Shown here: positions 11,225 to 23,556 of the stretch, piece by piece
Position numbering within the stretch: position 1 is the stretch's first letter
Layout: every line of letters starts with the position of its first letter
NCBI GenBank assembly: GCA_019448385.1
Contig: JAGTXO010000011.1
Coordinates: forward strand, 124,001 to 188,000
Reading direction: 5' to 3'
DNA from: Diacronema lutheri
Lineage: Eukaryota > Haptophyta > Pavlovophyceae > Pavlovales > Pavlovaceae
DNA length: 64,000 nucleotides
Program-made: the position numbers and the translations under genes
Notes under the pieces: generated by a model
Told to the model about the DNA's origin: nothing
Database searches by the model: none
The model's input: only the letters and a program-made list of their open reading frames with translations

Positions 11225-13885
11225 ATGGGGCTCGCCCCCGAGCCGAGCGCGCGCATCGCCGACCTCGCGCGGGCCCACCAGGCGGAGAAGCGGCGCTTCT
11301 TCTCGCTCGAGGTGCGTGGTCCGCGCCAGACTCGGTTGCGCGCCCACTCGCCGCGCGCGCCGCGCCGCCGCTCACGCGCGCCGCGCCGCCCGTCCGCCGC
11401 GCACGCCGCCGCCGCCGCGCCGCCAGTTCTTCCCGCCGCGCACAGAGGCGGGGGTGCTTAATCTGCAGGAGCGGATCGTGCGGATGGCGCAGCAAGGCCC
11501 GGCGTTTGTCGACATCACGTGGACCGCCGGCGGCAAGTCTGGCGCGCTCTCGCTCGGCCTGGCGCGCTTCTGCCGCGAGGCCGGCCTCACCGCGCAGATG
11601 CACCTGTCGGCGGCAGGGATGGACGAGGCGGGCGTGCGCGCGGCGCTGGACGCGGCGCGCGCGGCGGGCATCGTCAATGTCCTCGCGCTGCGCGGCGACG
11701 TGCCCGCAGCCGTCGAGGCCGCAACCGACGGCGTGCGCGCCGCGCCGGGCTCTGGGGCGCTCACGTTCCCGCACGCGGTCGATTTGGTGCGCTTCATCCG
11801 CGCGCACTACGGCGACGCCTTCTGCGTCGGCGTCGCCGGCTATCCCGAGGGCCACGTCGACGGCGAGTCGTACGAGGCGGATCTCGCCCACCTCGCTGAA
11901 AAGGTGGCCGCTGGAGGTGAGTACATACTCACTCAGCACTTTTTTAACGTGCGCCGCTTCTCGCAATTCCTCGATGACTGCAAGCGTATCGGTGCGCGCC
12001 AGCGCGCCAGCGCGCCAGCGCGCCAGCGCGCCAGCGCGCGAGCTGCCGCCTCCGGCGCGCGCGCGCGCGCGCGCGCACACACGCCTACCCACCCTACACA
12101 CACCCCGTCTGACCGTTGCATTTTCCTCGCCGGCCCCTGTGCACGCAGGCATCAATGTGCCGGTGATCCCTGGCGTGATGCCGATTCACAACTACGAATC
12201 ATTCGCGCGGATTGTCCGCTTCTGCCGCACCGACGTGCCCGCCTCCATCAGCGCCGCGCTCGAGCCGATCCGCAACGACGACGAGGCAGTCAAGCGGGTG
12301 CGCCCCTGCCCCTATCCCTGCCCCCCCCCCCCCCTTCCCTGCCCCTCCCCCCGGTCAAGCGGGTGCGCCCCTGCCCCTACCCCCCCCCCCCTTCCCTGCC
12401 CCTCCCCCCGGTCAAGCGGGTGCGCCCCTGCCCCCCCTCCCCCCCCCGCCCCCTCCCTGCCCCTCCCCCCGTTCAAACGGGTGCGCCCCTGCTCCTCCTG
12501 ACCTTCCCCCCCCCCCCCCTGCCCCTCCTCCTCCCCTCCTCCCCTCCTCCCCTTGTACAGTATGGCACTGTGCTCGCAGCCCTCTCACCTCCCCTCCTCC
12601 CCTCCTCCCCTTGTGCAGTATGGCACTGTGCTCGCAGCCCTCTCACCTCCCCTCCTCCCCTCCTCCCCTTGTGCAGTATGGCACTGTGCTCGCATCCCTC
12701 TCACCTCCCCTCCGCCCCTCCTCCCCTCCTCCCCTTGTGCAGTATGGCACTGTGCTCGCAGCCCTCTCACCTCCCCTCCTCCCCTCCTCCCCTTGTGCAG
12801 TATGGCACTGTGCTCGCATCCCTCTCACCTCCCCTCCTCCCCTCCCCTCCTCCCCTTGTGCAGTATGGCACTGTGCTCGCATCAGAGATGGCGTCGGCCC
12901 TTTTTGAGCTCGGCTGCGGTGGCGTCCATTTCTACACACTCAACCTCGAGCAGATCGTCACGCAGGTCAGCAGCACGCTTCCCCTGGCGCAAAGGCCCTG
13001 CGCAGTCTTGCCCCTGCCCCGCCTTGCCCCTGCCCCGCCTTGCCCGTGCCACGGCGCGCGCGACGGCCCCTGGGCCCGCGATCCGCCCAATTGCCGCGCC
13101 GCGCCCATGCCCCCCGCCCCGGACTGCGCGCCCATGCCCCCCGCCCCGGACTGCGCGCCCATGCCCCCCGCCCCGGACTGCGCGCCCATGCCCCCCGGCC
13201 CGGACTGCGCGCCCATGCCCCCCGCCCCGGACTGCGCGCCCATGCCCCCCGGCCCAAAGTCCGCGCTGCGCTAGCGTGCGCGTGCCCGTGCAGACGCGCC
13301 ACGCCTCGTGCTGACTTGTGACTTGTCGGCGCCCCCTTCCCCTCCCCTCCTGCCCCCTACCCCCCCCCCCCCCCCCTGCCCTGCTCTGTGCGGCCGCTGT
13401 GTCCCACGCCCCGCCACACACCCGGGGCCGTTGCCAAAGGTACTGCTCATGCACGGCTTTGCGCGTCAGCCCGCGCGCAGGCTTGTCCCATGGCAGCACG
13501 CGCGCACGGCCGACTCGGCGCTCGCCCCCACCGTCGCGCTGCGCGGTGGTGGGGGCGAAGGCGGAGGCGGCAATGGGGGCGGCGACGGCGGTGGTGACGG
13601 CGGTGGCGGAGGCGGCAGAGAGCAGCGGGCAGCGCGCGACGAGAGCGTGCGTCCCATCTTCTGGGCGAACAGGCCGCAGTCCTACCTCTCGCGCACCGCT
13701 CACTGGGACGAATACCCAAACGGCAGATGGGGCGACCGCAGGTGAGCGCGCCGCGCACGACCCCCGCCGCCCCGCCTTGTGCGCCTTCGCGCCCAGCCGC
13801 GCGCCGCGCGCGTGTCAAAGGTTGCGTTGCGCTGCGCTGCGCTGCGGGTGCCCGGTTTCGTCGCGAGGTTGCGTGGCGGGCGGCA

Positions 13886-13937
<52 letters not shown>

Positions 13938-15098
13938 CTGTCGGTGTGATGCTCACCAATGTACCATCAAATCCTGATCCCACCTGATCGACGAAACTCA
14001 TTGGCTGACCGACGCGGGGCGGGGCGGGGGGGGGGGGGGGGGGAGGGGGAGAGGGGGCGCCTTTCTTTGGCCCTGGCCTCCAGCCGCATCCCATCAGCCC
14101 CCCTATGCCGCAAGCACGCCGCCCCACCCCTCATTCCCCCCCCCCCCCTCCCCGCGACCCCCCGCACAGGTCGCCCGCGTTCGGCGAACTCAGCTCACAC
14201 CACACGACGAAACTGCACACGCTCAAGGCCTCCGAGCGGCGCGCAGCATGGGGGCACCGCCTTGAGTCGGCAGCCGACGTGTGTGCGACCTTTGTCCGGT
14301 GCGCACGCGCGGTGGTTGGACGGGTGCGGCCGTTGGGGCAGGTGTCTGGTCGAGCACGCAGGCGGCCAGATCTCCGCTGCCGAGCCGTGTTGCCTGTTCC
14401 CGTCCCACGCGCAGATCAACCCCCCCCCCCCCCCTCTCTTTTGCACCTGCAGGTATGTGCGCGGCCAGATCCCGATGCTGCCGTGGTGCGAGCTCGCGCT
14501 CGCCAACGAGTCGAGCCGAATCGCCGACAAGCTTGCGCTCATCAACGCGCGCGGCATGCTCACCATCAACTCTCAGCCCGCAGTGAATGGCGCGCCATCG
14601 CATGACCCGGACGTTGGCTGGGGCGGCGCGGGCGGCATCGTGTACCAGAAGGCGTACTGCGAGATGTTCGTCTCGCCGCTCACGCTCGACGCGATCGCGC
14701 GACACATGGGCCGCCACCCGACGCTCTCGTTCCAGGCGGTGAACGCGCGCGGCGAGTGCGTGCACAACTTGGCGAAGAACGAGCGCGGGGGAATGGCGCC
14801 AACGGTGACGGCGGTGACATGGGGCGTGTTCCCGGGCAAGGAGATTCAGCAGCCGACCGTCGTCGATTCCGAGGCCTTTGTCGAATGGAAGGACGAAGCC
14901 TTTGAGCTGTGGGTGTCGCAGTGGGCATCGCTCTACGAGCCGGGCTCGCGCTCGCGCGCAGTTTTAAACCGGATCCACGACGAGTGGTTCTTGCTCAACG
15001 TCGTCGACCACGACTTCCAGCGCGGCGACCTCTTCTGCGTGTTCACGGAGGTCGCGGAGGGGCTCGGGCCGGCGGGTGCGGCCGATCTCGCGCCGTGA
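11225..15098 (+). CDS. MTHFR: Methylenetetrahydrofolate reductase
   Basis: Seven exons fit: 11225-11311, 11427-11991, 12149-12297, 12864-12965, 13440-13741, 14170-14298 and 14453-15098, giving 659 residues, close to the animal and yeast enzymes (about 600-660). It reduces 5,10-methylene-THF to 5-methyl-THF for methionine synthesis. The catalytic domain begins at FSLEFFPPRT, joined across intron 1, and contains [14 protein letters not shown] and [13 protein letters not shown]. The linker between domains has a Gly-rich insertion in exon 5. [13 protein letters not shown] is rebuilt across intron 5 and starts the C-terminal regulatory domain, which includes [16 protein letters not shown]. This domain binds S-adenosylmethionine in eukaryotic homologues, so feedback control is likely. 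Intron 3 carries duplicated splice sites (see separate entries). Intron 5 contains a 48-G run. Confidence 0.95.
12289..12492 (+). repeat. Tandem copies of the MTHFR exon 3 end and its 5' splice site
   Basis: The true exon 3 end plus donor, GTCAAGCGG/GTGCGCCCCT, is copied at 12354, 12411 and (as GTTCAAACGG/GTGCGCC) 12471, each followed by C-rich filler. The original is at 12289. Each copy is a plausible 5' splice site. Confidence 0.9.
12551..12880 (+). repeat. Tandem copies of the MTHFR exon 4 start and its 3' splice site
   Basis: The acceptor and exon start CAG/TATGGCACTGTGCTCGCA occurs six times, with TATGGC at 12561, 12619, 12677, 12743, 12801 and 12864. Spacing is 58, 58, 66, 58 and 63 bp. 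I take the last copy as the true exon because only it continues into [14 protein letters not shown], the conserved MTHFR sequence. Confidence 0.92.
13887..13934. repeat. 48-base G homopolymer in MTHFR intron 5
   Basis: An unbroken run of G lies in the intron between exons 5 and 6 of MTHFR. Its true length in the genome is uncertain because such runs are hard to sequence. Confidence 0.8.
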
Positions 15099-15261
15099 GC
15101 CAACGGTTCTGTTCTTTTTTTCTTTTTTTTGGGCGTTTTGTTGCGTATCTTGCTGTCCGTGTCATGTCCCTTTCTTCTCTTGCTTCTCTGTAAACAGCGA
15201 CAAGTTGTCGGAACCTCTTGCGCGGAGGGGCGAGCGCCCACAGGCCCGTTCTGAGGCGGAG

Positions 15262-18200
15262 TCACGATTCGGCCGCTTGTGCCCCTGCACCGCCCGCCTC
15301 CGGCTGCACCGACGGCGTCGCCTCGAGCTGAGCGTGCGCCTCGAGGAATTCGGCAAAGCCAATCTGCCCGTTGGTGTCGCGGTCGACGGCCTCGAAGGCC
15401 GAGCGCATCCACGCCTCCGACTTCATCGCCGAGCCGCGCTGCCGCGTCACCTTGGCGACAATCTGCCGGAATTCGTCAAAGTCGACCTCGCCGTCGGCGT
15501 TGTTGTCGAGTCGCATGAAGGTGCGTTGCGTGCGCTTGAGCTCGTCGCCCGAGAGCGCGTTGCCCGTGCCCTCCTGTGGCCGAGCGGGCGCGGCGCGCGT
15601 GCCGCAGCGCGCGGCGCGGTGCGGCGCGTCGGCGCGGGCTCGCAGCTCCGCCGCCGCGCGCGAGCCGACGCCGAGCTGCGCGCCGTGCGCTGCGAGCCGC
15701 GGCTCCGACGGTGCGTCGCGTCGCGAGCGCCCACTCCCGCGCGCGCGCCTGCGTGCGCCCACTCGCAACGCGGCTGCCTCCATCTGCCCTCGCGCCGCTG
15801 CCCGCGCCCGTGCCGCTGTCCGCGCCATGGCGTGCGCCCGCACCTGGTGCGTGAGAGCAGAACCATCCATGGCGCCCAGCACGTCGTTGAGCCTGTTCTG
15901 CGCAAGGAAATTTCGGTAGGGCAGGTGGCGGGGGGGCAGGCGCGCGTGGCGACGGCGCGCGTGGGCTCAGCAGGAGGGCACGGCAGGAGGGCACGGCAGG
16001 AGGGCACGGCAGGAGGGCTCGGCAGGAGGGCTCGGCAGGAGGGCACGGCAGGAGGGCTCGGCAGGAGGGCACGGCAGGAGGGCACGGCAGGAGGGCTCGG
16101 CAGGAGGGCTCGGCAGGAAGGCTCGGCAAGGGGAACGGCAGGGCCGTGCTGTCCGCGCGGCGCGCGGCGCGCAGCACGCGGACGGCGGCGCGCTCGGCGG
16201 CGCGGCCGCGCACGAGGGTGACGTTGCCCGAGAAGGTCGGGTCAGCTCGATCGAGGACGAGGCGAAGCGTTGGGTCTGAGATGTTGCGCCGGATGTGCGG
16301 CGGGAGGGTGAACTGCTTGGTCACCTTGGACTCCTGCATCGCGTTGGTCACCGCCTGGGCGGCGGCGTGGCGGCGGCGGCAGCGGCAGCGGAGGCGGCGG
16401 CGGCGGGGCAGCGCCCGGAGCGCGGCGGCCGCGCGTCGTGGGGCGTGCGGTGAGAGCGCTGCGGTGCGCCGCCCTGCGCCCCGGACTCCTCCGGACTGCG
16501 GTGAGAGCGCTGCGGTGCGTGCGCTTATGGGCGCCGCCCTGCGCCCCGGACTCCTCCGGACTGCGGTGAGAGCGCTGCGGTGCGTGCGCTTATGGGCGCC
16601 GCCCTGCGCCCCGGGCTCCCCCGGACTGCCCCGGACTGCCCCCGCCGCGGAGGCTCAGGTGGGGCCGCTGGCCACCGCCGCGCTCGTGCGCCGTGCGCTC
16701 ATGGCGCACGCTCCCCGCGCGCTTCCCCCGCCCTTCTTGACCTCCCCGCCGCCCTCCCCGCTTCCCCCGCCCTCCTTGACCTCCCCGCCGCCCTCCCCGC
16801 TTCCCCCCGCCCTCCCCGCTTCCCCCGCCCTCCTTGACCTCCCCGCCGCCTTCCCCGCTTCCGCCGCCCTCCGCGCACGGCGCCGCGCGTGCACATCCGG
16901 CAGCCGCTCGCCCCTCCGCCCCCCGGGGACGCGCGCGACACCGCCGTGGCGCTCGGCCCCGACGAGCGGCGCGAGCCGGGGCGGCGCGGCGCGCACTTGC
17001 CGCTCTCGCGCGAGAAGCGCGAAAAGCGCGCGCCGCTTGGCCGCGGCGCTCTCGCGTTTGGCGAGAAGGGCGGCGGTCTTGTCGTCCTTGCTCGCCCAGC
17101 ACGCCTCGACGTCGTCCAGGTGCGCCTGCTTCGCCTTGAGCGCGCCGAGCACACGCTCGCGCGCCTCGTTCTGCTGCGCGAGCCGCTCGAAAGATTGGAT
17201 TTCAGTTTGGCGCGCGCGCGCGCGCTCGGCGGCGGCCTGCGCACGAACGCGCTCGTCAGCCTTCCGCTCGGTCGCCGATTTGGCCGTCTCCTCGCGCTCG
17301 AGCTGCTGCGTGACCACCCGCTCGATGAACTCGCGCCGGCGCACCGCCTGCGCGGCGCGGCGCGGCGGCGCAGCGGCGCGGCGCGCGGCGCGGCGGCTGC
17401 GCGTCGGGCCCGCAGCCGCACGCGCCGCCGCCGCGCCGCAGTGCGCGCGCGCGCGTGCGATTCGCAGCGACGTGCGTGCGAGCGCCAGCGCCAGCACGTC
17501 CACCCCCCGCCCCCCCCCCCCCCCACACACCCGCGCGCGCGCGCGCGCGCTCGCACCTCCTCCTTGGTGAGCGCGTGCTTGCGCTCCTTGCTCTGCTGCA
17601 GCTGCGAGAGCCGCGCCTCCTGCTCACGGTGCTTCTTGGCAAAGGCCGCCTCTGCCTCGGCGGTCGCCTCCTGCCGGCTCTCCCACGCCTGGCGCGGCGC
17701 GGCGAGGCGCGGGGACGGGCGGGGCGGCGGACGCGCGCGTCGGGTGGGCGCAATGCGACCGCCACCGCGGCCGGACGCGCACGCGCCAGCCAGCCGCGGA
17801 CCGGCGCGCGCGACGGCGCGGGGCAATGCGCGGCGTCGGGCACAGCGCGCGACGGCGCGGGGCAATGCGCGGCGTCGGGCACAGCGCGCGCGGCGCGGGG
17901 CGGTGCGCGGCGCTCGCCTTGTGGACGCGCTCGGCGGCGACCTGCGCCTTGCGCCGGTTGCGCTCAAGCTGCTCGCGCCTGCGCTCCTCAAGCCTCGCGG
18001 CGAGCTCCGCGCGCTTCTGCTCGTCGATCGCCATCTTGATCGCGGCGGTGCGCGCCTTGTCGCGCAGCGCCTTGGCGGCGATCCGCTCCTGCTTCTCGCG
18101 CGCGACGTGGAGGGCGCGGAGGCGCTCGTCGCGCTCGCGCGCGACGACGGCGAGCTTCTGTCGCTCGATCTCCGCCGTCCGTGCCTCCGCCTCGCGCTGC

Positions 18201-18631
18201 TTCTTCGCCCACTCCGCCGCCTGCTGCCGCTCGACCTCGTCGGCTGCCGCCTCCTTCTCGATGGCCTTCTGCCGGCGCGCGAGGTCGTCCTTCTTCCGCC
18301 GGATCTCGCGCTCGTGGCGCTCGGCAAGCTCGCGCTCGGCCTGCTTGCGTGCAACCACGTCCAGCTTGGCCAGCTGCTGCAGCTTGCGCACCTCGCGCAG
18401 CAGCTCGTCCTCGTATTCGGCCTGCGCGACGCGCCGCTGCTGTGCGAGGTAGCGCTTCGCGGTCTCGTCGCTGACCTTTGTCTTCCTGCCGTCGCCCAGA
18501 TCAACGTCGAAGAAGCCGTCTCCGAACAGGTCGAAGAAGTCGCTCATGCCCGCCGAGTCAGGCAGCCCCTCTTCCACCGCCGCCTCCTCTCGGACCGCGA
18601 CCGTCCCACATTCCTGCGCGTCGGCGGCCAT
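15262..18631 (-). CDS. Coiled-coil protein with C-terminal EF-hand pair
   Basis: Six exons on the minus strand: 18631-17942, 17688-17557, 17347-16997, 16354-16214, 15897-15844 and 15573-15262, giving 559 residues. All five introns are phase 0. The N-terminus has an acidic/aromatic motif (MSDFFDLFGDGFFDVDLGDG); an alternative start is the Met at 18547. Residues about 50-390 are highly charged coiled coil (ELAERHEREIRRKKDDLARR). After the coil comes FTLPPHIRRNISDPTLRL, then two EF-hand loops, DNNADGEVDFDEF and DRDTNGQIGFAEF. The first has good acidic ligands at loop positions 1, 5 and 12; the second has Gly at position 9. Role inferred: calcium-responsive cytoskeletal or flagellar protein. I first read the EF-hand part as a separate gene, but the exon with FTLPPH lacks its own early ATG and joins the coil in phase. 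No orthologue recognised. Confidence 0.72.
15955..16135. repeat. 13-bp minisatellite in intron 4 of the EF-hand gene
   Basis: About 13 tandem units of the type ACGGCAGGAGGGC/TCGGCAGGAGGGC fill most of the intron between exons 4 and 5. A and T variants at the first position alternate irregularly. Confidence 0.9.
16440..16870. repeat. Two tandem arrays in intron 3 of the EF-hand gene
   Basis: The 642-bp intron 16355-16996 holds a 52-65-bp repeat (copies of GTGAGAGCGCTGCGGTGC at 16449, 16501 and 16566) followed by a pyrimidine-rich array of CCGCCCTCCCCGCTTCCC units at about 16735-16870. Confidence 0.85.
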
Positions 18632-18705
18632 CGCGCAAACCCGAAACAGAAAAACTGCCCCTTTCAATTTCGGCGAGCCCCCCCTTCGGCGCGCGTGCAG
18701 CATCG
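18632..18705. promoter_or_regulatory. 74-bp divergent intergenic region
   Basis: Lies between the EF-hand coiled-coil gene (-) and ARP8 (+). It is less GC-rich than its surroundings, with the A-rich patch gaaacagaaaaactg and the TTCAATTTCGG block, and may drive both genes. Confidence 0.5.
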
Positions 18706-21462
18706 ATGGCGACCGACGCGGTCGCGGGCTCCATCGTCGTGATCCAGCCGGGGTCGTCGCACCTGCTGATCGGGCGCGCGACCGACCCGGCGCCGACGGT
18801 CGTGCCGCACGTTATTGCGTACCGCCGGCGCGACGGCGCACCGCCTCCGCCGCCGCCCCCACTCAGCGTGGCCGGACGCGCGGCGCTCATGGGCGCGGCG
18901 CGCGCCGTCCTCGCCGAGCTGCCGCGCATCGGCGCATCGGACGCGCCGCCGCCGCCGCCGCCCGCGCGCGCGGACGACGCACTCGCCGAGTGGTCATACT
19001 GGGACGAGCCCGCCGATGGCGGCGCGCCCTTCCTCTGCGGCGAGATGGCGCTCCGCCTCAGGCCGGGCGCACCGTACGACCTCTTCTTCCCAATCCGGCG
19101 CGGCCGTTTCAACTACGTGGGCTCGGCGGGCGCGGGCGCGAGCGCGGCGACGCCCAGCCGCGCCTACTCCGCGCAAGAGGTCGCCGACTCGCTCCACCGC
19201 CTCTGGGCGCACGCGGTCCTCGGTGAGCGCAGATGAGGGTGCCAAAGCGCCGTACGGTTGCGCTTGCGATCGCGGGCGGCCGAGCGCGGCTCGCGTGCGC
19301 CCGCTTTGCGCGCCCATGGCGCGCGCGTGCGCGCCGGCCACGCCATCGTCGCCATCAAAGGTGGCGTGGCCACCATCGAAAGCTGACGAGCCGACGGCCG
19401 ATCCTTCGCCGCGCGCAGACGTGCTCGAGATCTCGGCGAGTGAGTTGCCATCGATGGGTGTCCTCCTCCTCCTCCCGGACTCGTTCCTCCGGCGCGAGGC
19501 CACCGAGATGCTCCACGCACTGGCCGGTGCGCCGCGCGCCGCGCCCCGCGTCGCGCGCCGCTCGGCGGCAGCGCGTCGTGCGGCGTGCGGCACGCGCGCC
19601 GTCGTCGCCGCCGCAATGCACGCGCCGCGCTCGCGCCACACGCCGAGTCCGTGCTCCGCCGCACGACGCGCCCGCCGCGCTGCCGCGCCTGTGTGCACGC
19701 ATTGCCCTCGCACGAGAGGCACATAATTGCTTTATCTAAAAAGGGCGCCCCCCCCCCCCCTCCCGCCGCCGCCATTGTTCCCCGGGGCAGGCCTCGGCTT
19801 CGGAGCGCTCGCCGTGCACCTCCGCTCGGCGTGCGCGGCGCTCGGCGCCGGCCTCGCAACGGCCGTCGTCGTCGAGATCGACGCGGACACGACGGAGGTG
19901 GCCGTCGTCGATGACGGCGTGCCGCTCCGCACAGCGCGCGCGTGCCTTCCGGCGGGCAGGCAAGACGTCGAGCGGCTCCTTCTGTGCGTGCTCGACGCGG
20001 AGGCTCGCGAGCCCGATGCGCTCCGTACGCTTAGCCTTGCCGGCTTCTGGCCCACCGGGCACGCGGCGGCCGGCGCGCGGCCGGCGTCGACGCCGGTGAC
20101 AGCTTTGACAACGCCGCCGAGCGCGCGCGCGCGCTCGCCCGCGCTCGCTCCGCCGTCCGCGGACGACGGCGCGGACGGCGGCGCGGGCGCGGGCGCGGGC
20201 GGCGGCACACCGGAGGACGCGGCGGACGGTGCGCTCTCGCCCGGCGACGCGCGCACCGGCGGCGCGGAGCCAGCGGCTGGCGGCGGCGACGTCGGCGGCG
20301 GCGGCGGCACGCTTGCGCCGCCCACCGCCGCGCAGCTGTCCACACTCGGCAGCGCCTTGTCAAAGCTGTCGCGCCCGCTCGACACCTCGTCGGTGCGCGA
20401 CGCACTCGCTCTCTCCTTCCTCGCCGCGCGCCGCTGCGGCCTCACGCGGCGCACGGCGGCGCAGCTGCGCGAGGCGCCATTCTCGCTGCCCGTGGTCGAG
20501 TCGATCCAGCCGGCGCACGAGCAGGCCGCTGGCGCGGCCGCCGCTACGGCTACGGCCGCGACCACCGCCGCCTCCGCCGCGACCACCGCCGCCCCGCCGC
20601 TTGCGCCTCCGCCGCCCGTCCGGCTGCGCGGCACCCTTGGCGCCATCGCAACCCATCTGCCATCGCTCGTGCTCTTAGAGCCCGCGCTACGTGCGCCCTT
20701 CCTCGCCGCCGAGCGCGCCGCCGAGAGCGCGCTCCGCGCGGCGCCGTCGCGCGCGCGCGCGCGCGGCGCGTCGGGCGCGGATCTGACGGGCATCGACTCC
20801 GTCACCTCGCCCCTCGCCAAGCGTCACCGCGCGGTAACCCCGGCGTCTGCCACCGCCATCGCCACCGATGACGACGAGATAGGCGACGGCGCCGAGATCG
20901 CGCACGTGCACCCGTATGGCGCGCATGTCTTCTCAACCTGCGACCACGCGGATTATCTCGCAGACGCCATTGCGCTCGAGATGGCGGCGGACTCGCGCAT
21001 GCACAACGCTAAGCCCAAGCCCGCCGATGGCAAGGGCGACGCCGCCGGCACGGGCGGCGCGAGCGGCAAGGTTGCGAGCGCGGAGGGCAAGGTGGCGGGT
21101 GTGGACGGCGGAAAGCCGTCGGGCGTGGACGGCGGCGCGGGCGCGCCGGCCGCCGCGAGCGGAGCGAGCACGTCGCGCCCGCCGGCCGACGAGGCCGTGC
21201 TCTCCGCGCTCGCCGCCACGCCCGCGCCCGACCCGACGGCCGTGACCCTCGCCGAGGCGGTCGTGCGGGCAATCGCCGCCAACGCGCGTGCCGAGCTGCG
21301 CGCCAAGCTGTACTCGGCCGTGCTGCTCGTCGGCGCAGGCGCGGGCACGCCGGGCCTCGCAGCGCGGCTGCGCGATGGCATGCAACGCGCGCTCGGCGCG
21401 CTCGCCGCCGCCGGCGCGGCCGCCGGCGCGCCGTCAGACGAGCCGGCGGAGGCCGTGGGCGG

Positions 21463-21493
<31 letters not shown>

Positions 21494-21691
21494 GGCGGCG
21501 GTGGCGGCGGCGGTGCGGGCATCCAAGTCACCATCGTGCCGTACACCAAGCCCGACCCGCGCTTCGTCGCGTGGCGCGGCGCGGCGCTTGTCGCAGCGAG
21601 CGAGCCGATGCAGGAGTTGTGGGTGCAGCGCGGCGAGTGGCTGAATGGCGGAGCGCGCGTGCTGCGCGAGCGGCTGCCTTTTAGCTGGTAG
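18706..21691 (+). CDS. ARP8: Actin-related protein 8 (INO80 chromatin-remodelling complex subunit)
   Basis: Exons 18706-19222, 19419-19526 and 19791-21691 give 841 residues; both introns split a codon and restore it. The N-terminus IVVIQPGSSHLLIGRATDP followed by VVPHVIAYR is diagnostic of ARP8, the nuclear actin-related protein of the INO80 remodeller. Later conserved parts are DVLEISASELPSMGVLLLLP, VVVEIDADTTEVAVVDDGVP, SVLFA-like LYSAVLLVGAGAG, and the C-terminal block ELWVQRGEWLNGG with VLRERLPFSW. It is longer than animal ARP8 (about 620 residues) because of Ala/Gly-rich insertions around residues 340-420 and 640-700 and a 22-residue polyglycine near the C-terminus. Intron 1 could also end at an earlier AG, but only the chosen acceptor gives DVLEIS. 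Confidence 0.92.
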
Positions 21692-21796
21692 AGCAAGGGG
21701 GCGCGAAGACATCTCATAGACTCCTAGTGTCCCTTTCGGGGCCCAATAAGTGTCTGCCCGTCAGCTGGTGGCCAGACGATCGGCTCCTGTCACCTC

Positions 21797-23517
21797 TCAT
21801 AACGAGCGCACACGGATGAGCTGGTCGTCGCCAAACGGATGCCCCGGCTGCAGCAGCAGCGACGGCGACTTGTGCTCGCGCGGCGATGGCAGGTCGCGCG
21901 ACGTAGGCCGTGCCGACATCGAGCCGCGCTGCGCCGGCGCGCCCAACGGCGGCGCGTTTACGCCGGCCTGCTCGGGTTGCACGGCGGGCGGTGGAGACGT
22001 GGCAGGTTGTGCCGCCACCGCGCCCTCAGCCACCGCCGCCGCGCCGCCCGCCGCTGCCGCTGCCGCGCCGCACGCCGCCGCCGACGCACCGCCGCCCGCC
22101 GTCGCCGCCACTTTGGGCGCGCCACGATGGTGGGGCATCAAGCCGCTCAAAGCTCGCGAGATCGCGCTCGTACTCCGCTCGCGCGCGGCGTGCGGCGCGA
22201 CCGCATCGGCCGCGGCGCCAGCGCTCTGCTGCGCCAACACGGCTGCCGCGCCGGCGCCCGCGCCCGCGCCGGGTGCGGGCGTGTCCGCGCCGCCGATCGC
22301 GCCGGGCGCCGCCGTATCGACCGAGCGTGCGCCGCCGTCCGTGTCGCCGGTTCCGTCAATTTCGTCAACAACGTGCTCCGCCGTCGGCAAGAGCGTGGCT
22401 GCACGCGGAGGCAGCGCGCTCGCGAGCGTGCTGCCCGTCGCGCTGCTGCCCAGCGTCGCCATGCTGGCCGCCACGCCGCCTCCCGCCATTGCTGTGCCGC
22501 TCGCCACAATAACGATGGCGGCCGAACCGTCTGCACTCGCAGAAGCGCGCGCGAGGGGCGCAGGCGCGCTCGCGGACGCCGATGGGTGCGGCTGCCTGCC
22601 CGGCCTGCTGATCCGCCTGCCCCATCGGCCGAGGCCGCCGCATGTCGGTGCGGGCGTCGGCGCCGGCGCGGGCGCGGGCGCGGGCGGGCGCGCCGCGAGC
22701 GCGTCTGTAGGCCCGCCGGCGCCCGCGCCGCCGTCCATGGCGGCCGCGGGCGTGGGTGCGCCGCGCTCAGCAGACAGTGGCGGTGACAGAGCGCTGCAGT
22801 CCGAGCGTGCAGAGCCGGGCTGCGTGCCGCCATCGCCTCCGCTGCCCGGCGGCGCGGCGGCGGCCGCGGCCGCGGCGGCCGCGCCGCCGCCGGCCGCGCC
22901 GCCGCGCGCGTGCGGCGCCGAGTGGCAGAGGCCCAGGCCCGTCGGCGGCGTGAGCATGAGCGCACTCGCCTCGTCCGCGTCGCCCGCGTCGTCGTCGTCG
23001 TCGTCGCCGCCGCCGCTGCCGCCGCCGCCGCCACTGCCGCCGCCGCCACCACCGCCGCCGCCACCGCCGTGACCGCCGTGACCGCCGCTTGGTTCGCCGC
23101 CGCCATCGGAGCGGGCGCCGACCGAGGCTTCGACTGTCGACCCGCCCCGGTCGCTGGCATTGGTCACCGGGGCAGAGGCCGCCGCCGCGCCGAGCAGCGC
23201 GTCGGTAGCGGCGAAGGCCTCGCTGCCCGCCGCCGAGTTCGCCGAGCCGCTGGCGCTGACGCTCTGCGCGCTCGCGCCGCTCGCTGCTCCCGACACGTGC
23301 GGCGCGCCATTCGCGTCGTCGACCCCGCCGCCGCTGACGCCCACGCTTTCGCCCGCGCCGCCTGCACCTTCCACGTCGTCCGAGCTTGCGCCGCCGGCGG
23401 GCTGGCCCGAGCGCCCGCCGAGCAGGGCTGAGAACGCGTCGCCCCATTGGCCGGCGATCTCAACCCACGACCACCCGACGCCTGCACCCGCCGCGTCGGC
23501 CACGCCGCCGTCCGCTC

Positions 23518-23556
<39 letters not shown>

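Noticed and set aside
12549-12863. Internal copies of TATGGCACTGTGCTCGCA as a series of micro-exons of MTHFR
   Set aside because: Their translation adds nothing conserved and only the last copy runs into the family sequence; kept as duplicated splice sites instead.
15262-16351. EF-hand part as an independent gene
   Set aside because: The exon containing FTLPPHIRRN joins the upstream coiled-coil exon in phase 0 at good splice sites, and all introns of the combined gene are phase 0.
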